Source: JBBRSC01 sp038245795 (lineage in GTDB: Bacteria > Actinomycetota > Acidimicrobiia > Acidimicrobiales > Microtrichaceae). From it: a stretch of 19,129 bases of DNA. Every line of letters begins with the position of its first letter. Within the stretch, counting starts at the first letter, position 1. The notes below the pieces were generated by a model. The model was not told the DNA's origin and did not search any database. It saw only the letters and a program-made list of their open reading frames with translations. The stretch is taken from contig JBBRSC010000033.1 in NCBI GenBank assembly GCA_038245795.1, positions 1-19,129 on the forward strand. Direction: 5' to 3'. Of the stretch, positions 11,962 to 18,194 are shown piece after piece. The position numbers and the translations under genes are program-made.

Positions 11962-12941
11962 ACGACATGCCCCCCGTCGGACGCCCTCACCTCGGGCTTC
12001 CCCTCGTCGGTCTTCCCCTGGTCGGTGTCGTCGTGATGGCCTACGGCACACCCGCATCGCCCGCCGAAGTCGAGCCGTATTACACGCACATCCGACGTGG
12101 GCGCCCACCGACCCCAGAACTCCTGGCCGATCTCATCCGTCGTTATGACGCCATAGGTGGCATCTCCCCATTGGCGGCGCGGACCGAGGCGCAGCGGCTC
12201 GCCATCGAGTCGCGACTCGAGGACCGACACCCCGGGCGTTTCGTCGTGCGTCTGGGCCAGAAGCATGCGTTCCCCTTCATCGAGGACGGGGTCAAGGAGC
12301 TCGTCGAGCTCGGCGCCACCTCCATCGTCGGCGTGGTGTTGGCACCGCACTACTCGGGCTTCAGCGTCGGGCAATATCACGAGCGCGCTCGAACCACCGC
12401 AGAGGGGGCTGGCCTGCAGTTCGCCGGTGTGGATCGCTGGGCCGATCTCGATGCGTTCGTCCAGCACCAAGCCCGCTCGCTGCGACAGCGGCTCGACGAG
12501 GCCGACTCCTCGACGAAGGTCGTCTTTACCGCCCACTCCTTGCCCGAACGGGTGCTCGTGGGGGACCCCTACCCGGACGAACTCGCAGGCTCGGCGCGCG
12601 CCATTGCCCATGCCGCCGACCTTCTCCCTTGGGGAGACTGGGGCCTCGGCTGGCAAAGCGCCGGTCGAACCCCCGACCCGTGGCGAGGCCCGGACATCCT
12701 GAGCGTCATCACAGCCCTCGCCGAGACCGGGAGATCGACCGGCGTGGTCGTCGTGCCCCAGGGTTTCACAGCCGATCATCTCGAGGTGATCTACGACCTC
12801 GACATTGAGGCCGCAGCGCACGCAACAGCTCTCGGCCTGGCCTTCGCCCGCACTGACGTGGTGAATGCCGATCCGATCGTCATGTCGGCGCTTGCTGATC
12901 GCGTCATCTCCTTGGCGGACGCCGTTCACGCAACCCCGTGA
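11958..12941 (+). CDS. hemH: Ferrochelatase, probably coproporphyrin III ferrochelatase
   Basis: The enzyme inserts Fe2+ into a porphyrin; in actinobacteria the substrate is coproporphyrin III (CpfC). The 327-aa protein shows MAYGTP with Y29, the catalytic histidine H193 in TAHSLPERV, the DPYPDEL loop, WQSAGRTPDPW, and PQGFTADHLEVIYD with E276. These match the B. subtilis residues Y13, H183 and E264. About 18 residues precede the usual family start and contain a duplicated LPLVG, so translation could be partly misread, but the ATGA overlap with hemE supports this ATG. The protein has no cysteine at all. It therefore cannot carry the [2Fe-2S] cluster found in mycobacterial ferrochelatase. hemY follows after 54 bp. 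Order and context support the coproporphyrin route over the protoporphyrin route. Confidence 0.94.
   Translation: MNDMPPVGRPHLGLPLVGLPLVGVVVMAYGTPASPAEVEPYYTHIRRGRPPTPELLADLIRRYDAIGGISPLAARTEAQRLAIESRLEDRHPGRFVVRLGQKHAFPFIEDGVKELVELGATSIVGVVLAPHYSGFSVGQYHERARTTAEGAGLQFAGVDRWADLDAFVQHQARSLRQRLDEADSSTKVVFTAHSLPERVLVGDPYPDELAGSARAIAHAADLLPWGDWGLGWQSAGRTPDPWRGPDILSVITALAETGRSTGVVVVPQGFTADHLEVIYDLDIEAAAHATALGLAFARTDVVNADPIVMSALADRVISLADAVHATP
11997..12026 (+). repeat. 15-bp tandem duplication in the hemH 5' end
   Basis: CTTCCCCTCGTCGGT (11997-12011) is followed at once by CTTCCCCTGGTCGGT (12012-12026), with one mismatch. It encodes LPLVG twice, just before the first conserved strand of ferrochelatase. 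The duplication keeps the frame. Confidence 0.7.
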
Positions 12942-12965
12942 GCGGTCGGCCCCATGAGCGGTCGA
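12934..12965 (+). repeat. 16-bp tandem duplication at the hemH-hemY junction
   Basis: CCCCGTGAGCGGTCGG (12934-12949) is followed by CCCCATGAGCGGTCGA (12950-12965), with two mismatches. The first copy holds the hemH stop codon. The second turns GTGAG into ATGAG and so creates the in-frame ATG at 12954, which is not thought to be the hemY start. Confidence 0.65.
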
Positions 12966-12995
12966 CGTGCACACCGACTGCCACAATCAACGTTC

Positions 12996-14372
12996 ATGGA
13001 TGATCGACATCTCGTTATCGTCGGCGGTGGCATCACCGGACTGGCGGCCGCGTGGGAAGCCTCGGGTCTCGATGGCTGGACCGTCACCGTGGTCGACGCC
13101 GGACCGGCATTGGGAGGGAAACTCCGAGCATCCGAGTTCATGGGTCTGACCATCGACGAGGGCGCCGACGCCTTCCTCATGCGAGTGCCACACGCTCGTG
13201 ATCTCTGTACCGAGATTGGGCTGACGGACCTCGTTCATCCGGCGGCCACCCGGGCATCGGTCTTCATCGACGGAGTGTTGCGACCGCTTCCCGGATCCAC
13301 CGTTCTCGGTGTCCCGACCGATTTCGACGATCCCGAACTCGCGCACCTCCTGACCCCATCCGGGCTGGAACGAGCGCGGCTCGAACCGACGATGCCCGGG
13401 CTGCCCATCGTTGACGATGTCGGTGCTGGAGCGCTCGTGCGCCTGCGTTTCGGCGATGAGGTCGCCGATCGACTGGTGGGGCCGCTGCTCGGTGGCATCA
13501 ACGCCGGCGATCCCGACCGGCTCAGTGTCCTGGCCAGCGTGCCGCAATTCGCCGCCGCCATCAGCGGAACGAGTCTCTCGACCGCCCTTCGAGCGGCGAA
13601 GGCGGCGGCTCCCACCGGCCCCGTTTTCGGAGCACCGCGCACCTCCATGGCATCTCTCCCCGATCGGCTTGCGGTGAAGCTGGCGGGCCGAGGTGTGCGC
13701 CTCATCGAGAACTGGGCGTGCGAGAACGTGCAACGCACCGGCAACCACTGGCAGATCGACGGGCCCACGGGCGCACTCATCGCCGATCGGGTGATCATCG
13801 CCACACCGCAACATGTTTCCGGCCCCTTGTTGACGACGCTGGCTCCCGAGGCGTCGGCGATGCTCAGCACCATCGCGTCGTCGTCGGTCGTGCTGGTGAC
13901 CCTCGCCTACGACCCGACAGATGTCGCGCTCGACACATCGATCAGCGGGTTCCTCGTGCCACGGGAGGCGAACCTCACGATGACGGCGGCTTCGTGGGGA
14001 ACTTCCAAATGGCCGCACTGGTTCGACGCCGATCGCCATCCGATCCTGCGAGTGTCCGCCGGCCATCGAACCGACCCGGCGTCAGCGGATCTGAGCGATG
14101 AGGACCTCCTCGGACGACTGGCCGACGACCTCGAACGGACCATCGGAATCGATTCGGTGCCGGTGGCAACGCGGGTGTCGCGTTGGCCGCAGGGGTTTCC
14201 GCAGTACGACGTGGGCCATCTCGATCGGATCGCCCGCATCGAGGTGGTCCTCGCCGAACAGACACCGGGACTTGTGGTCACCGGTGCGGCCCACCGGGGG
14301 CTTGGTGTCCCCGCGTGTATTGCGCAGGGTCGCGCGGCGGCGCGTTCGGTCTGTCAGAGTCAGCATCCGTGA
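12996..14372 (+). CDS. hemY: Coproporphyrinogen III oxidase (HemY/CgoX, FAD-dependent)
   Basis: This FAD enzyme oxidises coproporphyrinogen III to coproporphyrin III, the step before iron insertion by HemH/CpfC. The 458-aa product opens with the dinucleotide-binding motif LVIVGGGITGLAAAWEA at residues 6-22 and ends with VTGAAHRGLGVPACIAQGR, the FAD-contacting C-terminal motif of the protoporphyrinogen/coproporphyrinogen oxidase family. LLGGINAGDPDRLS and GFPQYDVGHLDRI are further family landmarks. The start is set at ATG 12996 because the Rossmann strand begins five residues later; the frame also has ATG 12954, which lies in a duplicated 16-bp unit and would add 14 non-conserved residues. No SD is clear; CACAAT at 12982-12987 may act as a -10. 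The GTGA overlap with lnt shows tight coupling. HemQ, which completes this route, is not in the window. Confidence 0.92.
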   Translation: MDDRHLVIVGGGITGLAAAWEASGLDGWTVTVVDAGPALGGKLRASEFMGLTIDEGADAFLMRVPHARDLCTEIGLTDLVHPAATRASVFIDGVLRPLPGSTVLGVPTDFDDPELAHLLTPSGLERARLEPTMPGLPIVDDVGAGALVRLRFGDEVADRLVGPLLGGINAGDPDRLSVLASVPQFAAAISGTSLSTALRAAKAAAPTGPVFGAPRTSMASLPDRLAVKLAGRGVRLIENWACENVQRTGNHWQIDGPTGALIADRVIIATPQHVSGPLLTTLAPEASAMLSTIASSSVVLVTLAYDPTDVALDTSISGFLVPREANLTMTAASWGTSKWPHWFDADRHPILRVSAGHRTDPASADLSDEDLLGRLADDLERTIGIDSVPVATRVSRWPQGFPQYDVGHLDRIARIEVVLAEQTPGLVVTGAAHRGLGVPACIAQGRAAARSVCQSQHP

Positions 14373-15940
14373 ACGACGATCAGCAGGATCAGCGGGAGGA
14401 TCGCTACACCACGACCTTCTCGACCGCAGGTTCGTCGACCCTCCGTCTCCCAGAGGGCAATTGGTCTCGTCGGGGTCTCGCATTGTTCGCCGGGTTCCTC
14501 ATCGCGTTCGCCATGCCTCCGTGGGGATGGTGGCCGTGTGCGCCGATCGGCATTGCGTTGTGGGGTTTGCTCCTGGATCGCGCCAGCGTCCGCAACCGCA
14601 TGATGATCAGCGCCATTGTGGCCTGGGGATGGTTCCTGCCCTCGGAGTTGTGGATGGTCAAGTTCTCGCCCGTCGGATGGCCCGTCGGCGTGATCGTCTG
14701 GTATGGGATCCTCGCAGCGATCACCGGTGCCGTTGTGCGTCCGAACCACTGGCGGTTCGTGGCGCTCGCCGGCGCCATCACGCTCGGAGAATGGGTTCGA
14801 TGGCATGCCCCGTTCGGGGGCGTTCCCATGTCGATGCTTGCCATGACCCAGGCCCGCGGCCCATTGCTCCCGGTCGCGCGGGTCACTGGCTCGCTCGGAG
14901 TGTCGGCGGCGGTTGCGGTGATTGGCGCGTCGCTGGGCCTGCTCGCCGTCCATCGCCGACTGGCGGCCGCCGTCACGTTGGCCTCCGTATTCGCGGTGTC
15001 GTTGTTCGGCGTGGTGGCTCCCAAGGGACATGCGACGTCGACCATCTCGGTCGTCGCCATTCAGGGTGGCGGCAAACAAGAGATCCGCGCATCGAATGCC
15101 GATGTGGCGGCGGTCTTCCAACGACATCTCGACCAGGCCAATACCGTTACCGGACACGTCGATCTGATGGTGTGGCCAGAAAACGTGGTCAACGTCACGG
15201 CGTTTACCGGCAGCTTCGCCGAGGCGCAGTTGTCGGCCCTCGCCAAAAGACTGAGCACGACCATTGTCGTGGGGGTCGTCGAGGACCACGGTGACCCGCT
15301 GCGCTTCTACAACGCGGCGATTGTGATCGGACCAGATGGTCGCCAAATCGCCCGCTACGACAAAGTCCGGCGGGTTCCGTTCGGCGAATACGTGCCCATG
15401 CGACCGTTCATCGAGTCGCTGGCCGACGCGACGGTCGGCAAGGAAACGATTCCGAAACGAGATGCCATCGTCGGCACGGCTCCCAACGTGGTCGATACGC
15501 CAGTCGGGCGCATGGGGATCATGATCAGTTGGGAAGTGTTCTTCGGTCGACGAGCGCGGATCGCGGTTGATGACGGAGCGGAACTGCTCCTCAATCCGAC
15601 CAACGGATCGTCGTACTGGTTGTCCCAAGTGCAGACCCAACAACTGGCATCGTCGGTGCTCAGAGCCGTGGAATCCGGACGATGGCTGATCCAAGCGGCG
15701 CCTACCGGGTTCAGCGAAATCGTCGACCCGGTAGGCAACGTGAGTGACGAGTCCGACATCGGTCCGCCCGCTGTCGTCCGAGGTACCGTCGAACTCCGGA
15801 CAGGCGCGACCATCGCCGTCAGAGTCGGAGACTGGCCAGCCCTGACGATTTCTGCGGTGCTTTTGCTTCTAGCTTGGGTCGTTCGGCCCAGACCCAGGGG
15901 ACAACTCCCCAAACTTCGGCATGGACAGGGAAAACCTTGA
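14369..15940 (+). CDS. lnt: Apolipoprotein N-acyltransferase homologue with Ser at the nucleophile position
   Basis: Lnt adds the third acyl chain to lipoproteins in the membrane. The 523-aa product starts at a GTG overlapping the hemY TGA by 4 bp; the longer open frame to 14183 is a shadow of hemY. An N-terminal region with about six membrane segments spans residues 36-218. It is followed by a carbon-nitrogen hydrolase domain (about 225-480) and a last hydrophobic segment near 490-506 (ALTISAVLLLLAWVV). In the nitrilase triad E271 (VWPEN) and K332 (RYDKVRRVPFGEY) are present, and so is E340 of the PFGEY loop. The third residue, a cysteine in the E. coli motif ICYE, is here S387 in MISWEV (codon AGT at 15527). 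Either catalysis uses Ser, the protein is inactive or repurposed, or the base is wrong. The frame is otherwise intact. It follows the haem genes without a functional link that I know of. Confidence 0.87.
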   Translation: MNDDQQDQREDRYTTTFSTAGSSTLRLPEGNWSRRGLALFAGFLIAFAMPPWGWWPCAPIGIALWGLLLDRASVRNRMMISAIVAWGWFLPSELWMVKFSPVGWPVGVIVWYGILAAITGAVVRPNHWRFVALAGAITLGEWVRWHAPFGGVPMSMLAMTQARGPLLPVARVTGSLGVSAAVAVIGASLGLLAVHRRLAAAVTLASVFAVSLFGVVAPKGHATSTISVVAIQGGGKQEIRASNADVAAVFQRHLDQANTVTGHVDLMVWPENVVNVTAFTGSFAEAQLSALAKRLSTTIVVGVVEDHGDPLRFYNAAIVIGPDGRQIARYDKVRRVPFGEYVPMRPFIESLADATVGKETIPKRDAIVGTAPNVVDTPVGRMGIMISWEVFFGRRARIAVDDGAELLLNPTNGSSYWLSQVQTQQLASSVLRAVESGRWLIQAAPTGFSEIVDPVGNVSDESDIGPPAVVRGTVELRTGATIAVRVGDWPALTISAVLLLLAWVVRPRPRGQLPKLRHGQGKP

Positions 15941-15950
15941 GCCCTATCCT
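15922..15950 (+). promoter_or_regulatory. Promoter for the 654-aa secreted protein gene
   Basis: TGGACA (15922-15927) and TATCCT (15945-15950) are separated by exactly 17 bp, a good match to a housekeeping sigma-factor promoter. The -35 lies inside the end of lnt and the -10 just past its stop codon. A start near 15957 would give a leader of about 78 nt with an SD (GGAGAG) before the ATG at 16035. Confidence 0.55.
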
Positions 15951-15980
15951 CAAAAAGTTCCACCACGGGGGGTCCGTCGA

Positions 15981-16009
15981 ATCTCATTCACCTGAAAATG
16001 GTGTGAGAT
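15981..16009 (+). promoter_or_regulatory. Bulged hairpin in the leader of the secreted protein gene
   Basis: ATCTCA-TT-CACC pairs with GGTG-TGAGAT, giving 6 and 4 bp separated by a 2-nt bulge, with loop TGAAAAT. No T run follows, so it is a poor terminator for lnt. It sits 25 nt before the ATG and downstream of the promoter, so an RNA-level role or an operator is possible. Confidence 0.35.
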
Positions 16010-16034
16010 CGGTGAAACACGAGCGGAGAGTTAC

Positions 16035-17999
16035 ATGAATCGGAAACGCGTGAGTCGAGTTACGGCGGGAGTGGTGGCGTTGGCCACCGTTGCGCTGGGC
16101 ATGGAACTGATCGGCGAGGGCGCCAGCGCTGCACAGAACCCGACCACTGCGTCCTACACCTGCACGGGCCGCACCGACGACAAGGCACAAGCCAAGTTCG
16201 ACACGTCGGCGGGAGTATTGAAGACGCTGGGTCAAATCTCGGGGACTGGATCGAGCACGCTCACCTTGGACGTGACGGTCACGGTCGACGCCCCCACCAA
16301 GGTTCGTAAGTCCGCGGGCCCGTTCGACGCTGCGTTCAATGTGAGCGTGAAATTGCCCGACGCGCTCATCGACGCCGCCAAGAAGATCTCGTTGACGAAC
16401 GTCACGGTCCTCAACTCGAGGTTCGCTGTCGACTACAACGGCGCAGCCAACGGCTCGTTCGAGAGCACCGTGCCCAGCCGCGACGTCAGCTTCGCCACCA
16501 CCCCGGTCGTCATCAACCAGTCGTTCGCCGGCAAGATCACCCCGGAACGCGACGGAAAGATCATCTATCGCGCTGGCCCATCGAACTTGCAGATCGCCTT
16601 GAACAAGACGGTGGCAGGCATCGAGATCGGCACCATCAGCGTGAATTGCGTCGCCGCCGAGACCGTCGGCACCACTCAGGTGGCGCCCCCGGGTACGCCG
16701 AACTCTCTCAACGGTGGGCTCTACACGGTGGTCGCCCCCAGCAATCAGGTCTCCGAATTTGACGTCCTGAGCAAGGTCACCCCCGATGAGGGCAACCCCA
16801 TTCTCACGGACTCCCTGAAGGTCACGAAGGGCGCCGATCGAGGTATCGGCATTCTCCGGAGCGGCAAGCTGTACTACGTGCCGGCGACCTCACCTACCGA
16901 CTACTCGACACCTGTCGAACTGCAGATCTGCGGGAAGTCGGTGCCGATTGCCGCCGAACCGCAGATCAATGAGAAGCAGACTCTCTCGCTGCCGAAGTAC
17001 CTGCCCGGCCAGACGCTCAACGCCCACCCGATCTCGCTCAAGCTCAGCGTCAACGGCCAGGTCAGCCCCGCTCTGCAGCTGTCCTATTTCACTGACCTTT
17101 TCGGTCAGGCTCAGCCGACGCCCCAAGCCGAGCCGGGCGGCAATCAGGACTTTGCATGGTGGTACGGGCGGTTCAACGGTCGATATGTGGCTCCGTCTGC
17201 TGCCACCCTCCAGGCGACCATCGAAGCAACTCCTGGAGTTGGCTTCGGCAATGTCAAGGTCACTGAACTGCCATATACGACCGCTGAGATTGCGGGCGGG
17301 GCGAACCCCAACATCGACCCGAACCGCTACGTCATCGAGTTCGTTGGTGCGCTCGGTGGTCGGGTACTCCCAGCCGTATCGATCGCCAACTGGAACACCT
17401 GGGTCAACCAGAACGTCCTCGGTGCGCTCACCGCAGTCCTCAATGCGCCTCCATCCACCGGGCCCACCACGACGACCCTTGCGCCGCCCGATACAACGGA
17501 CGTACTCAACGCCAAGTTGATCGCTGGTCTGATCACCTTCGACGAGTGGGGCGTTCAGGTCGGGCGTCGATTGAGCTTCGATCTCGCGAACTCGATTCCC
17601 GGGGTCGTGAACAACGTCCTCCCAGAGATCCAGAAGTGGTTCCCAGGTGCTCCGGGTTCAGCGGTCAAGTCTGCCGAGGGAGCGCAGCCCTTCAAGGCAG
17701 CGACCGAGACCGGTCCCCTCTGCACCGATCTCACCGTGACCTACAAGACAGCCGGAACCGCCGTTGCGGGGATCACGCAGACGAAGGCGTGCTCCACCAC
17801 CAAGGTCGTCCGCACCAAGGTCAAGGTCAAGGGCCGGACGCGCTACGTGACCACACGGGTCCGGGTTCCGGAAGCCTGCTGCCCGAAGGTCGTCACCAAG
17901 CGGGTGAAGACACGGGTCAACGGCCGCACCCGATACGTCAGTCAGAAGGTCACCACGCAGGTGGCGTGCTCAACGATTCGCACCAAGCGTCGTCGCTGA
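16035..17999 (+). CDS. Secreted surface protein with basic repeat tail
   Basis: This 654-aa protein has a Sec signal peptide: RKR at the N-terminus, a hydrophobic core at about 9-27, and a cleavage site after ASA (about residue 32). The mature N-terminal domain (41-205) is beta-rich, begins with YTC and ends at C205, and is related to the protein encoded at 18195. A second module (about 220-300, with FDVLSKVTPDEGNPI) resembles cadherin-like repeat modules. A Thr/Pro linker (about 470-490, GPTTTTLAPPDTTD) follows. The last 71 residues hold two 30-residue Lys/Arg-rich units, each with GRTRYV and an ACxx spacer. There is no LPXTG motif, membrane anchor or catalytic motif. A cell-wall or polymer contact through the basic tail is an inference. 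The N-terminal domain is, from memory, similar to actinobacterial secreted domains such as DUF6801, which is unproven. GGAGAG precedes the ATG. Confidence 0.82.
   Translation: MNRKRVSRVTAGVVALATVALGMELIGEGASAAQNPTTASYTCTGRTDDKAQAKFDTSAGVLKTLGQISGTGSSTLTLDVTVTVDAPTKVRKSAGPFDAAFNVSVKLPDALIDAAKKISLTNVTVLNSRFAVDYNGAANGSFESTVPSRDVSFATTPVVINQSFAGKITPERDGKIIYRAGPSNLQIALNKTVAGIEIGTISVNCVAAETVGTTQVAPPGTPNSLNGGLYTVVAPSNQVSEFDVLSKVTPDEGNPILTDSLKVTKGADRGIGILRSGKLYYVPATSPTDYSTPVELQICGKSVPIAAEPQINEKQTLSLPKYLPGQTLNAHPISLKLSVNGQVSPALQLSYFTDLFGQAQPTPQAEPGGNQDFAWWYGRFNGRYVAPSAATLQATIEATPGVGFGNVKVTELPYTTAEIAGGANPNIDPNRYVIEFVGALGGRVLPAVSIANWNTWVNQNVLGALTAVLNAPPSTGPTTTTLAPPDTTDVLNAKLIAGLITFDEWGVQVGRRLSFDLANSIPGVVNNVLPEIQKWFPGAPGSAVKSAEGAQPFKAATETGPLCTDLTVTYKTAGTAVAGITQTKACSTTKVVRTKVKVKGRTRYVTTRVRVPEACCPKVVTKRVKTRVNGRTRYVSQKVTTQVACSTIRTKRRR
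17787..17999 (+). repeat. Two 30-residue basic repeats at the protein C-terminus
   Basis: The units run from ACST at residue 585 and from ACCP at 614, with a third ACST at 644. Each has KVV, a Lys/Val-rich stretch, then GRTRYV (600-605 and 630-635) and a further strand. The period is 29-30 residues. The unit is seen at protein level; the DNA copies have drifted, which argues for selection on the protein pattern. Confidence 0.65.
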
Positions 18000-18017
18000 C
18001 GATCTCAAGCAGTGATT

Positions 18018-18047
18018 CGAGGGCCGGTCCGCGAGGGCCGGCCCTCG
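18018..18047 (+). terminator. Strong GC hairpin after the 654-aa secreted protein gene
   Basis: CGAGGGCCGG (18018-18027) pairs perfectly with CCGGCCCTCG (18038-18047) around a 10-nt loop, 18 nt after the stop codon. It is followed by GTCGTTTC, only a short T-rich stretch. Position and stability suit a transcription terminator of the high-GC type. Confidence 0.65.
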
Positions 18048-18194
18048 GTCGTTTCTGGCAGCTCAACATCGACCTAGCCGATCATGCGCGATTTTGTTCG
18101 ACGGATGACGCCTTGATGTGCCAAGCTTGCACGAGTTTCGTTGTCAGTCGCACCCCGTTGTGGGTGGGCGACGGCTGACCAGGGAGGGAAACCA
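18048..18194 (+). other. Intergenic region upstream of the second secreted protein gene
   Basis: No coding frame is convincing here. The best promoter candidate is TTGATG (18113-18118), 17 bp, TTTCGT (18136-18141), which is weak at the -10. A clear Shine-Dalgarno, GGGAGGGAA, lies at 18182-18190 just before the ATG at 18195. Confidence 0.4.

Noticed and set aside
12954..12995. Upstream ATG as the hemY start
   Set aside because: The 14 extra residues are not typical and the ATG was created within a duplicated 16-bp unit.
14183..14368. 62-residue N-terminal extension of Lnt
   Set aside because: It lies within hemY and has no membrane or Lnt-like features; the GTG at 14369 gives a GTGA overlap.
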